Assembly (NCBI GenBank): GCA_001464915.1
Contig: LNED01000029.1
Coordinates: 1-37,592, forward strand
Direction of reading: 5' to 3'
DNA: 37,592 bases
DNA from: Sphingomonadales bacterium Ga0077531
GTDB lineage: Bacteria > Pseudomonadota > Alphaproteobacteria > Sphingomonadales > Sphingomonadaceae
Shown: one piece after another, positions 8,337 through 14,527 of the stretch
How positions within the stretch are numbered: position 1 is the stretch's first letter
How the letters are laid out: each line of letters starts with the position of its first letter
Program-made: the position numbers and the translations under genes
The notes under the pieces: model-generated
Databases searched by the model: none
Told to the model about the DNA's origin: nothing
What the model saw: only the letters and a program-made list of their open reading frames with translations

Positions 8337-8929
8337 GCTGTTTGGTGGGAGGCGAGCGAGGCTTCGAGCATTGCCGCCGCCCGTTCGCGCGCCGCATCAC
8401 GCTCCAGCCCAAGCGCTTTGGCCAGCGGGCCGCCAATCAACGCATCGCCCAGCGCCATCAGCACCAGCGTCAACGTGTCGCGGTGGATGTTCTGCGCGCC
8501 GCCTGCATGATCGGCCTCGTCCGGTGCGAGCTCATCCACCAGATCGTGAATCGTGCTGATGATCGGGTCGAGCGCGTCTTCATTGCCGGTCAGCAGCATC
8601 CAGCTGGTCAGCGCGCCCGCGCCTTCGCGGTCGAAGGCGTCGAACGCCAAATCCACCACTTCGCGCGCCGAACCCAGCCCGGCGCGACTGGCGTGCACCG
8701 CATCAATGATCGTCTCGCACACCGACCGCGCCAGATGTTCAGCCAGTGCCTTTTGCAGGCCCGATGCCGATCCGAAATGGTGCAACAGGTTGGCGTGCGT
8801 GCGGCCAATCCGCGCCGACACCGCTTTCAGCGTCACCGCCTGCGGCCCGGTTTCAATCAACAGCGCGCGCGCCGCCGACAGCGCAGAACTGCGGGATTCT
8901 TCGGGTGAAAGGCGCTTGCGAGGTTTCAT
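8333..8929 (-). CDS. TetR family transcriptional regulator
   Basis: A 198-residue regulator. The N-terminal helix-turn-helix covers about residues 18-65: AARALLIETGPQAVTLKAVSARIGRTHANLLHHFGSASGLQKALAEHL. Its recognition helix HANLLHHFGS is the TetR consensus form (usually ...YYHFGSKEGL). The C-terminal ligand domain is helical and of normal size. The frame is open to a TTG at 8968, but the ATG at 8929 gives MKPRKRLSPEESR, a usual basic N-terminus. The effector and targets are unknown. No divergent partner exists; the neighbours are ygfZ (convergent) and a GNAT gene upstream on the same strand. Autoregulation is possible. Confidence 0.9.
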   Translation of the reverse strand: MKPRKRLSPEESRSSALSAARALLIETGPQAVTLKAVSARIGRTHANLLHHFGSASGLQKALAEHLARSVCETIIDAVHASRAGLGSAREVVDLAFDAFDREGAGALTSWMLLTGNEDALDPIISTIHDLVDELAPDEADHAGGAQNIHRDTLTLVLMALGDALIGGPLAKALGLERDAARERAAAMLEASLASHQTA

Positions 8930-8940
8930 GGAAGCACGCG

Positions 8941-8968
8941 CATTAATCAGTTTTGCGCCTGCGAACAA
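8941..8968 (-). promoter_or_regulatory. predicted tetR promoter
   Basis: On the minus strand TTGTTC (8968-8963), a 16-bp spacer and TTAATG (8946-8941). Transcription would begin about 5 nt before the ATG at 8929, giving a nearly leaderless mRNA. Confidence 0.45.
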
Positions 8969-8997
8969 GGCGCGCGCCGGGCCTGTCCCCGCCGCGC

Positions 8998-9537
8998 TTA
9001 GGCCGCGCGCTGATGCTCTGGTTCGACGCCCGCCAGCACGAGCGCATATTCCAGCGCCTGCACATCTTCACCCCGCCCGCATGAAAACCGCTCCTCCACG
9101 CGGCCAGTCGGTTCAAACCCGAGCTTACGCAGCACCCGGCCCGAGGCTGGATTGTCGAGGAAGTGGCTCGCGCGCACTTCGCGGTGGCCGATCATGCGAG
9201 CGATGGCGATCACGGCGGCGCCCGCTTCGGTGGCATAGCCCTGCCCCCAATGATTGCGGGCAATCCAGTATCCCATTTCGGGCACGCCGGGCGTGGTGGC
9301 AGCATCGATGCCGATGCAGCCAACCACCGCTGCATCGCGGGCGCGGGTGATCAGGAAGCGCGGGTGCGTCGGATCAACCGGCAGAGCGGTAAATGCGCGG
9401 GCATGGCGTTCTTCATACGGCCAGGGCGCGCGCGCCAGATGACGCACCACGCCTTCATCGGCGATTCCGGCCAGCAGGGCCTGCGAATCCTCAGGCCAGA
9501 TCGGCCGGAGCAGTAATCTGTGACTGCGATGGAACAC
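8998..9537 (-). CDS. GNAT family N-acetyltransferase
   Basis: A 179-residue acetyltransferase of the RimJ/RimL-like group. It opens FHRSHRLLLRPIWPEDSQAL, the common start of these proteins. The acetyl-CoA-binding segment is MGYWIARNHWGQGYATEAGAAV, with the Q/R-x-x-G-x-A-like loop reading WGQGYATEA, and it continues to the usual ASHFLDNPASGRVLRKLGFEPTG. The frame is open further upstream (ATG at 9594, GTG at 9618). I chose the GTG at 9537 because GGAAGGGAG ends 5 nt before it and family proteins begin exactly here. The substrate is unknown; ribosomal-protein N-termini, amines or antibiotics are all possible for this group. Confidence 0.88.
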   Translation of the reverse strand: MFHRSHRLLLRPIWPEDSQALLAGIADEGVVRHLARAPWPYEERHARAFTALPVDPTHPRFLITRARDAAVVGCIGIDAATTPGVPEMGYWIARNHWGQGYATEAGAAVIAIARMIGHREVRASHFLDNPASGRVLRKLGFEPTGRVEERFSCGRGEDVQALEYALVLAGVEPEHQRAA

Positions 9538-9564
9538 GAGTTCTCCCTTCCTCGCCCCGCGCCT

Positions 9565-9576
9565 GACCCTAGGGTC
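9565..9576. promoter_or_regulatory. 12-bp perfect palindrome upstream of the GNAT gene
   Basis: GACCCTAGGGTC reads the same on both strands. It lies 28 bp before the GNAT start and after the rpmA terminator, where a private promoter of that gene would be. A regulator-binding site is possible but unsupported by a known motif. Confidence 0.3.
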
Positions 9577-9639
9577 TGTGCGTGACAATTTCATGGCCGC
9601 GAAACATTGTAATTCCACGGCGAATGCGAGGGAGATTGC

Positions 9640-9685
9640 AAAAAGGGAGACGGACCCCCTCGAAACGAGGATGGTCCCATCTCCC
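9640..9685 (-). terminator. strong Rho-independent terminator of the rplU-rpmA operon
   Basis: On the minus strand GGGAGA (9685-9680) pairs with TCTCCC (9650-9645), GGACC (9677-9673) with GGTCC (9656-9652), and CCTCG (9670-9666) with CGAGG (9662-9658) around a TTT loop. TTTTT (9644-9640) follows. This 16-bp interrupted stem with a five-T tail is the clearest terminator in the window. It is 105 bp beyond the rpmA stop and before the GNAT gene. Confidence 0.85.
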
Positions 9686-9788
9686 TCAGCATGGCAGGTT
9701 ACCTTTTTTGCCCTATCGCGTTGCTGCTTGAGGGCGGGGTACCTGCCGGGACCATCCTTGCCGGACGATCCCTTTAACGAATCGTCCG
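9670..9788 (-). promoter_or_regulatory. alternative RNA folds between rpmA and its terminator
   Basis: Directly after the rpmA stop an 8-bp stem CGGACGAT/ATCGTCCG (arms 9788-9781 and 9769-9762) can form. Next comes a longer nested fold. GATGGTCCC (9756-9748) pairs with GGGACCATC (9678-9670), and GGCAGGTACC (9747-9738) pairs with GGTAACCTGCC (9703-9693) with one bulge. The 3' arm of this fold is also the 5' arm of the terminator at 9640-9685, so the two exclude each other, as in attenuators. Whether this is functional is unknown. No other content was seen in 9538-9789. Confidence 0.45.
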
Positions 9789-9789
9789 A

Positions 9790-10059
9790 TTATTCGGCGG
9801 CTTCCGCCATTGCGTCGACCGAGACGTATTTGCGGCCGAGCTTGCCACCGTGGAATCGCACCACGCCTTCCGCGAGCGAGTACAAGGTGTGGTCGCGGCC
9901 GATGCCGACGTTCACGCCCGGGTACACGCGGGTGCCGCGCTGACGGATGATAATGTTGCCGCCGATCACTTCCTGACCGCCGAACTTCTTCACGCCGAGA
10001 CGACGACCGGCCGAATCACGACCGTTACGCGACGAACCGCCTGCTTTCTTATGTGCCAT
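9790..10059 (-). CDS. rpmA: 50S ribosomal protein L27
   Basis: An 89-residue L27, the protein whose N-terminus reaches toward the peptidyl-transferase centre. It begins [20 protein letters not shown], the form without the cleaved N-terminal extension seen in some Firmicutes, and continues [22 protein letters not shown] as in all L27. It lies 14 bp after rplU in the standard L21-L27 order, and the pair is followed by a strong terminator. The length is normal. Confidence 0.98.
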   Translation of the reverse strand: MAHKKAGGSSRNGRDSAGRRLGVKKFGGQEVIGGNIIIRQRGTRVYPGVNVGIGRDHTLYSLAEGVVRFHGGKLGRKYVSVDAMAEAAE

Positions 10060-10073
10060 GGTTCAATCGCTCC

Positions 10074-10457
10074 TTATTCAGACGATGCAGCGGCTTCAGC
10101 CGGTGCTTCGCTCTTGGTCTTCTTGGCGGCAGCCTTCTTGGCCGGAGCCTTCGCTTCAGCCGCGCCCACGGCAGTGATGCGCAGCAGCGTCATCTGCTGG
10201 CGATGGCCGTTCTTGCGGCGATAATTGTGACGGCGACGCTTTTTGAAAACGATCACCTTCTCGCTCTTGGCCTGCGCGATGATTTCCGCCGAAACGGTCA
10301 CATTGGCAGCATCGGCCAATTCCTCGCCTTCACCGGCGAGCAGGATGTCGCCCAGCGTGATGGTGTCACCGGCTTCGCCAGCGAGCTTTTCAACGGCAAT
10401 CTTGTCTCCGGCGGCAACCCGGTATTGCTTGCCGCCCGTGCGCACTATCGCGAACAT
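10074..10457 (-). CDS. rplU: 50S ribosomal protein L21 with Ala/Lys-rich tail
   Basis: A 127-residue L21. The core from [20 protein letters not shown] through [24 protein letters not shown] is standard (about 100 residues). It is followed by a low-complexity tail of roughly 25 residues rich in Ala, Lys, Pro and Glu ([20 protein letters not shown]), common in alphaproteobacterial L21 and probably disordered. It is first in the rplU-rpmA operon with its own promoter and a leader of about 100 nt. Confidence 0.97.
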   Translation of the reverse strand: MFAIVRTGGKQYRVAAGDKIAVEKLAGEAGDTITLGDILLAGEGEELADAANVTVSAEIIAQAKSEKVIVFKKRRRHNYRRKNGHRQQMTLLRITAVGAAEAKAPAKKAAAKKTKSEAPAEAAASSE

Positions 10458-10564
10458 GTTTTTCTACTCTCAACTTGGAGCCATATTCGGATGGGTAGAG
10501 AAACCCCATGCCAACCGAACGGCAGTGCGAGGCTTGCGACAATGCAGCCCCGGAAAGATGGTGG

Positions 10565-10593
10565 CCGTTAGGGGAAAGGCCATGCCAAGTCAA
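10565..10593 (-). promoter_or_regulatory. rplU-rpmA promoter
   Basis: On the minus strand TTGACT (10593-10588), a 17-bp spacer and TAACGG (10570-10565). The near-consensus -35 and ideal spacing make it the best sigma-70-type promoter in the window. Transcription would start near 10558, leaving about 100 nt of leader before rplU, in which I see no strong hairpin. Confidence 0.65.
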
Positions 10594-10628
10594 CGCCTCA
10601 CCGCCGCAAAACCTTACCAAAAAGCCTG

Positions 10629-10662
10629 AACTGCGATTCTGCCAGAACCGCAATTCTGACAG
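10629..10662 (+). repeat. tandem 17-bp repeat in the rplU/lipoprotein intergenic region
   Basis: Two directly adjacent 17-mers, AACTGCGATTCTGCCAG (10629-10645) and AACCGCAATTCTGACAG (10646-10662), agree at 14 of 17 positions. They lie 49 bp upstream of the lipoprotein ATG at 10711 and 36 bp upstream of the rplU -35. That is a position suited to a regulator that could act on either divergent promoter. Confidence 0.45.
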
Positions 10663-10675
10663 TCTGCTTTGACGA

Positions 10676-10705
10676 TTGCGGGTGTCATGGTAACTGGCCT
10701 ATAAA
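10676..10705 (+). promoter_or_regulatory. predicted promoter of the 10711 lipoprotein gene, leaderless geometry
   Basis: TTGCGG (10676-10681), an 18-bp spacer and TATAAA (10700-10705), followed by only 5 nt before the ATG at 10711. The transcript would start at the ATG, and no Shine-Dalgarno is present. Confidence 0.5.
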
Positions 10706-10710
10706 CTCTT

Positions 10711-11214
10711 ATGCGCGATGTATTGAAAAATCTTGCGGTTTTGGGGCTGATTGCGGCCCTGCCTGCCTGCGCGGCGGACAACGGGCGCTATCCTTCGCTC
10801 GCGCTGCGTCCGTATGAAACAGGAGCGGCGCCGGTATCGCCCGCCCCCGACGATCCGTCACCGATTCGGCCTGCTATCAGTCCAGAGGCGCTCGCCGCAC
10901 TGCGCAGCAAAGCGCAAAATGCGCACGCGGCGTTCCTGACGCAGGAAAGCGCCGCCGCGCCGCTGGCCCGCGCGGCTGCGGGGCAATCGATCGAAACCAA
11001 CGCCCGCGCCGCAGCGCTGACTGCCTTGGCCGAGCTCACCTCGCGGCGCGGCGCGACATCGGCGGTGCTGGCTGATCTTGATCTGCTCAGCGTAGAGGCC
11101 GCGACCGCACTGGCGGCTGACCCGGCGCTATCCGCCACGCAGACTGAGGTTGCTGAACTGCTCGCCCGCGAGGATGCGGGAATTGCGCGATTGTGGGAAG
11201 CGATGGGATCATGA
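10711..11214 (+). CDS. hypothetical lipoprotein
   Basis: A 167-residue protein with a lipoprotein signal MRDVLKNLAVLGLIAALPAC (lipobox LPAC, Cys20). A Pro-rich linker (PVSPAPDDPSPIRPAISPE) follows, and then an almost wholly alpha-helical body rich in Ala (LRSKAQNAHAAFLTQE to the C-terminus) that may form a coiled coil. A helical, Ala-rich, membrane-anchored protein would suit an envelope structural or assembly role, but no family is recognised. Its TGA overlaps the ATG of the FNR-type gene (ATGA), so the two are probably co-transcribed and coupled. Confidence 0.85.
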   Translation: MRDVLKNLAVLGLIAALPACAADNGRYPSLALRPYETGAAPVSPAPDDPSPIRPAISPEALAALRSKAQNAHAAFLTQESAAAPLARAAAGQSIETNARAAALTALAELTSRRGATSAVLADLDLLSVEAATALAADPALSATQTEVAELLAREDAGIARLWEAMGS

Positions 11215-11900
11215 ACCTTGCGTGCGCCACCTGCCCGGTAAGGGAAACCGCCGCCTGCTCGGTGCTGACCCCCGAAGAACGCAATGCAATGGCCACCGCC
11301 GGGCGCTCTCGCGTGCTGAAACGCGGCGAGATGCTGTTCGCTGCGGGTGACGAGGACGCGGCCTGCGCCACGCTCCAATCCGGCGCGCTCAAGGTGTCGG
11401 CCGTGGATGTGGACGGGAATGAACAGATCCTCGCGCTCGTCCACCCAGCCGGCTTCATTGGCGAACTGTTTGCTCCCTTCGCGCATCACGATGTGGTGGC
11501 GCTGACTGAAAGCCGGCTGTGCACCTTTGCCAAAGCCGACATTGAACGCGCGATTGAAGATTACCCGGCGATGGCGCGCGCGCTGCTGCGCCGCAGTCAG
11601 GCCGATTTGCTGGCGACGCGCAGCCTGCTCGAACTGACCGGCCACGCCAGCGCCGAGGCGCGCCTGGCCGCGCTGCTGCACGATTTCGCGGCGGCGGCGA
11701 GTGATAGCTCGTGCCATCTCGCCCAGAGATTCGAACTGCCACTGACCCGCGGTGAGATCGGCAATATGCTCGGCCTCACCATCGAAACGGTCAGTCGCAA
11801 GCTGGGCGAGCTGGAGGAGATGGGCGCGATCCTGCGCGAGGGCAAACGCGGCATTGTGCTGCGCAATCCCCAACTGCTCCAAGAAATATCGGGGCGGTAA
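11211..11900 (+). CDS. fnrL: FNR-type oxygen-sensing Crp/Fnr family regulator
   Basis: A 229-residue Crp/Fnr protein. The N-terminus carries CX2CX7C (Cys5, Cys8, Cys16), and a fourth Cys104 lies in SRLCTFAKAD. This set matches alphaproteobacterial FnrL proteins that hold an oxygen-labile [4Fe-4S] cluster. The cNMP-like beta barrel spans about 25-115, and the dimer helix about 116-140. The C-terminal helix-turn-helix is LTRGEIGNMLGLTIETVSRKLG at 179-200, with Glu192, Ser195 and Arg196, the residues by which FNR reads TTGAT-N4-ATCAA. A perfect copy of that site lies 540 bp downstream. The ATG at 11211 overlaps the preceding stop. An in-frame earlier ATG at 11193 would add six residues. The symbol is by resemblance. 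Confidence 0.9.
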   Translation: MNLACATCPVRETAACSVLTPEERNAMATAGRSRVLKRGEMLFAAGDEDAACATLQSGALKVSAVDVDGNEQILALVHPAGFIGELFAPFAHHDVVALTESRLCTFAKADIERAIEDYPAMARALLRRSQADLLATRSLLELTGHASAEARLAALLHDFAAAASDSSCHLAQRFELPLTRGEIGNMLGLTIETVSRKLGELEEMGAILREGKRGIVLRNPQLLQEISGR

Positions 11901-11919
11901 CCCTGCGGCCACCGCCCCG
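11890..11919. terminator. hairpin at the 3' end of the FNR-type gene
   Basis: CGGGGCGGT (11890-11898) and ACCGCCCCG (11911-11919) form a 9-bp perfect stem that overlaps the TAA of the fnr-like gene. No T-run follows on either strand. Its place between convergent genes suggests a bidirectional or Rho-assisted end. Confidence 0.4.
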
Positions 11920-11948
11920 CAGTCGGGGGTGAGCAGTATGCGTAAGGG

Positions 11949-12380
11949 TTAGGCGACGATCGCGGCGATCACCGCCACTGCCAAACCCCAAGCGACCAAT
12001 AGCACCGGCAGGATCAGCACTTGTGCGGTCGCTTCACCTGCGCTGAGCCGTCCGGTATTGGTCATTATCCCGCGCGTTTCGAATTCGCCGATCGTTTCGG
12101 GCATGGATGCATTGCCTTTGAGCCGCGTCCAGATCGCCGGAACCCCGAAACCCGCGACGATCAGCACCACGATAATCGCCATCGGGATGACCAGCACCGG
12201 GTTGGCAAAGGCACTTCCGACAATCACCAGAAAGCCGAGATAGCAGGCTATCGTCGCGCCATAGAGCGCGGTGGGCAGGCCGAAATTACGGTCGGTTTCG
12301 ACCTGATGGCGCACGTGGGCCGGTTGCTCGACAACGCGGGCATCGCCGCTGGCGATCAGGTCGTGGACGATGTGGCTCAT
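11949..12380 (-). CDS. small three-helix membrane protein, predicted FNR-controlled
   Basis: A 143-residue protein with a soluble N-terminus rich in His (MSHIVHDLIASGDARVVEQPAHVRHQV; His3, His6, His22, His25). Three hydrophobic helices follow at about 37-58, 62-84 and 119-143, with a short loop containing ETRGIMTNTGRLSAGEA between the last two. No family is recognised with confidence. A strong Shine-Dalgarno GAGGAGG is 6 nt before the ATG at 12380, but lies in a perfect inverted repeat. A perfect FNR site lies 55 bp upstream. Together with the adjacent FNR-type gene this points to expression under low oxygen. A role in respiration or cofactor handling is possible but not shown. Confidence 0.82.
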   Translation of the reverse strand: MSHIVHDLIASGDARVVEQPAHVRHQVETDRNFGLPTALYGATIACYLGFLVIVGSAFANPVLVIPMAIIVVLIVAGFGVPAIWTRLKGNASMPETIGEFETRGIMTNTGRLSAGEATAQVLILPVLLVAWGLAVAVIAAIVA

Positions 12381-12384
12381 GGTG

Positions 12385-12409
12385 ATCCTCCTCGTTTGTT
12401 GAGGAGGAT
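12385..12409 (-). promoter_or_regulatory. perfect inverted repeat covering the Shine-Dalgarno
   Basis: On the minus strand ATCCTCCTC (12409-12401), loop AACAAAC and GAGGAGGAT (12393-12385) form a 9-bp perfect stem. The 3' arm holds the Shine-Dalgarno of the 143-residue membrane protein, and the ATG is 5 nt beyond. An RNA that includes both arms would hide its ribosome-binding site. The predicted FNR-dependent start of transcription falls at the inner edge of the 5' arm, so such transcripts would lack most of it. Confidence 0.7.
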
Positions 12410-12448
12410 TTATCGGGTCATGCGCGCCTATGCTTTGATAAGAATCAA
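12409..12448 (-). promoter_or_regulatory. FNR box and class II promoter
   Basis: TTGATAAGAATCAA (12435-12448) is a perfect dyad TTGAT-N4-ATCAA. On the minus strand a -10-like GATAAA follows at 12414-12409. This puts the expected start near 12402-12400 and the centre of the box at about -40, close to the -41.5 of class II FNR-activated promoters. It lies 2 bp beyond the moaE stop codon and points at the membrane protein gene. Confidence 0.8.
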
Positions 12449-12449
12449 A

Positions 12450-12902
12450 TCAGTTTTGCCAGCGGGCAAGATCGCGGTGGTCGCCTTCGCGCGGCTCGAT
12501 CCAGTGCCAGCCGTCAGCACGCTTCTCGCGCTTCCAGAACCATGCGGCGCTTTTGAGGTGATCCATGCAGAAATCAACCGCGTCGATCGCATCGCGGCGG
12601 TGGAGCGCTGCGGCTGAGACGCAGACGATCGGTTCACCCGGGCGCATCATCCCGACACGGTGCACCATCAACAGACCCATCAGGGTGAAGCGGTCAAAGG
12701 CACGGTCAGCCAGTGCGTGCATCCCCGGCAGGGTCAGCGGTTCGTAATGGCTGAGTTCGAGCGCCTCCACTTCGCTGTCGGGGCGCACTTCCCCGACAAA
12801 GGTGCAGACCCCGCCCATCCCCTTGTTTGCCTGCGTGAACGGGCCGATCAGCGTGCCGGGGAGGAACATTTCGGGCAGCAGGCGGATGTCGCACATTGGC
12901 AT
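12450..12902 (-). CDS. moaE: molybdopterin synthase large subunit MoaE
   Basis: A 150-residue MoaE, which with thiocarboxylated MoaD adds the two dithiolene sulfurs to cyclic pyranopterin monophosphate. GMGGVCTFVGEVRP, ELSHYEPLTLPGM, HRVGMMRPGE and LKSAAWFWKREKRADGWHW are all family signatures. Lys117 and Lys124 correspond to the catalytic lysines near 119 and 126 of the E. coli enzyme. The ATG at 12902 lies 2 nt after the moaD stop, so the two are surely coupled. It is last of moaA-moaD-moaE. Confidence 0.96.
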   Translation of the reverse strand: MPMCDIRLLPEMFLPGTLIGPFTQANKGMGGVCTFVGEVRPDSEVEALELSHYEPLTLPGMHALADRAFDRFTLMGLLMVHRVGMMRPGEPIVCVSAAALHRRDAIDAVDFCMDHLKSAAWFWKREKRADGWHWIEPREGDHRDLARWQN

Positions 12903-12904
12903 GG

Positions 12905-13144
12905 TCAGCCGCCAGATACGGGCGGAAGCAGCGCGATTTCATCGCCGTCCGCCGCCTGCAATGCCGCCTTGTCCGCCAGCAGCGCGCCGTTCAGCGCAAC
13001 GCGGTTGCGCGGATCATCCACCGCCTCGGCCAGCGCGGGCGGCAGTGCGGCGCGCAGCCCTGCCCAGTCGAGCGGCGCGGTCAGCGTCAAAGTGGGTGCG
13101 CCGCCTAGGTCGGCGAGCTTGCCGAGCAGCACAATCGTGATCAC
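12905..13144 (-). CDS. moaD: molybdopterin synthase small subunit MoaD
   Basis: A 79-residue ubiquitin-like sulfur carrier. It starts ITIVLLGKLADLGGAPTLTL and ends with DEIALLPPVSGG. The C-terminal Gly-Gly is the site of adenylation and thiocarboxylation. The start is a GTG at 13144, one nt after the moaA stop, with GGGGGG in the moaA tail as a possible ribosome-binding site. The length is normal. The activating enzyme MoeB is not in the window. Confidence 0.94.
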   Translation of the reverse strand: MITIVLLGKLADLGGAPTLTLTAPLDWAGLRAALPPALAEAVDDPRNRVALNGALLADKAALQAADGDEIALLPPVSGG

Positions 13145-13145
13145 C

Positions 13146-14213
13146 TCAGCCCCCCGTCATTGACATATGGCGCGGCAAGGCCGGGTCAGCCCCGCGCGCA
13201 TCCATGCGGAAATGGTGCTTTTCGGGCTTGATCCGCAGCGCCTCATCCAGCGCGGTGACGAGGTTCGCTTCGGGCGCATCCGACCGCAGCGCGCTGCGCA
13301 GATCGACCCGCTCACCCCCGCCAAGGCAGGGATAAAGCTGCCCCGTCGCGGTTACCCGCAGCCGGTTGCAGCCCGCGCAGAAATTGTTGGTATGCGGGGT
13401 GATGAAGCCAAGCCGCCCGCCTGTCTCCGCCACATCGACATAGCGCGCCGGGCCGCCGGTGGCGTAGGCATTGTCGGTCAACGTCCAGCGTTGCTCCAGT
13501 GCGCTGCGCACATCATCGAGCGGCAGATATTGGTCAAGCCGTTCCTCCTCGACATCGCCGAGCGGCATGACCTCGATCAGGGTGACATCATGGCCGTGCC
13601 CATGCGCCCAGGCGATCAGATCGGGCAATTCGCCTTCGTTGACGCCTTTCAGCGCGACGGCGTTGAGTTTCACCTTCAGTCCCGCAGCCTTGGCCGCCGC
13701 GATCCCTTCGAGCACTTGCGGCAGGGCGTCGCGCCGGGTCAGCTCGGCAAACTTCGCGCGGTCGAGCGTATCGAGCGACACATTCACCCGCCGTACCCCC
13801 GCGCGCGCCAGCGCCTCGGCATGTTCAGCCAACTGCGTGCCGTTGGTAGTCAGCGTCAATTCGGCCAGATCATGCCCCAGCCTGCGCCCCAGTGCAGTGA
13901 ACAGGTCGATAATGTCGCGCCGCACGAGCGGTTCGCCGCCGGTGATGCGGATCTTGGTCACACCGCGCGAGATGAAGCCGGTGGCGAGATCATACAGCTC
14001 CTCCAGCGTCAGCACCTCTTTCTTGGGCAAAAAGGTCATGCGTTCGGGCATGCAATAGGAACAGCGCAGGTCGCAGCGGTCGGTCACCGACAGGCGCAGA
14101 TAGGTGATCCGGCGCTGAAAGCTGTCAACCAACGGCGGCGCGGCCACGGCGGGATCGCGCAGCACGATCAGATCAGGTTTGCGGGGCGGATTGGTTGGCA
14201 CGGTCGCTGTCAT
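13146..14213 (-). CDS. moaA: GTP 3',8-cyclase MoaA (radical SAM)
   Basis: A 355-residue radical SAM enzyme for the first step of molybdopterin synthesis, the rearrangement of GTP. The SAM cluster motif is CDLRCSYC (Cys47, Cys51, Cys54). The second cluster that binds substrate is NNFCAGCNRLRVTATGQLYPC (Cys279, Cys282, Cys296). The protein ends in Gly-Gly (354-355), which is required in the family. GGEPLVRRD and SLDTLDRAKF are further signatures. An N-terminal extension of about 35 residues precedes RRITYLRLSVTDRC; such extensions are usual in alphaproteobacteria. Its first 41 bp overlap the end of the upstream SDR-like gene. Confidence 0.97.
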   Translation of the reverse strand: MTATVPTNPPRKPDLIVLRDPAVAAPPLVDSFQRRITYLRLSVTDRCDLRCSYCMPERMTFLPKKEVLTLEELYDLATGFISRGVTKIRITGGEPLVRRDIIDLFTALGRRLGHDLAELTLTTNGTQLAEHAEALARAGVRRVNVSLDTLDRAKFAELTRRDALPQVLEGIAAAKAAGLKVKLNAVALKGVNEGELPDLIAWAHGHGHDVTLIEVMPLGDVEEERLDQYLPLDDVRSALEQRWTLTDNAYATGGPARYVDVAETGGRLGFITPHTNNFCAGCNRLRVTATGQLYPCLGGGERVDLRSALRSDAPEANLVTALDEALRIKPEKHHFRMDARGADPALPRHMSMTGG

Positions 14214-14523
14214 GGCACACGAGATACTGCCCTGTCACGCCGGGCGCATCTGCCAAAAAGCGTAAGGTTGCATCGCGTGCGTCATCAGGGTGACCAGCGA
14301 CAATATTCACCCGTTTCGGGGTGACCTCGCGTGCCAGATCGCGTGCCAGTGTGCGCCGCCAGTCGGTGTGATCATGCTCGGCGGGCGGCAAAAGAATCGC
14401 GAGCGCAGTGCAATCGGACTCGCCGAGCAGCGCGCGCGCCGCTTCGAGATATAGCGCCATGAACGCGGTTGCCGCGTCCAGCGCGGCGTCGGGCAGCAGA
14501 CCGATTTCAAGCTGCCGCATCAT
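14173..14523 (-). CDS. short SDR-like (Rossmann-fold remnant) protein
   Basis: A 116-residue protein from the tandem ATGATG at 14523-14518. The second half, RVNIVAGHPDDARDATLRFLADAPGVTGQYLVCHD, resembles the C-terminal part of short-chain dehydrogenases (usually RVNAVAPG...FLAS...ITGQ...VDGG). The first half (AFMALYLEAARALLGESDCTALAILLPP) resembles the middle helices and strands. The NAD(P)-binding TGxxxGxG region and the catalytic YxxxK are absent, so it cannot be an active dehydrogenase. It lies 4 nt after folB and overlaps moaA by 41 bp. I recall unnamed Rossmann-fold proteins beside folB in sphingomonads, so a kept non-catalytic role in pterin metabolism is possible but unproven. Confidence 0.72.
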   Translation of the reverse strand: MMRQLEIGLLPDAALDAATAFMALYLEAARALLGESDCTALAILLPPAEHDHTDWRRTLARDLAREVTPKRVNIVAGHPDDARDATLRFLADAPGVTGQYLVCHDSDRANQSAPQT

Positions 14524-14527
14524 TGCT

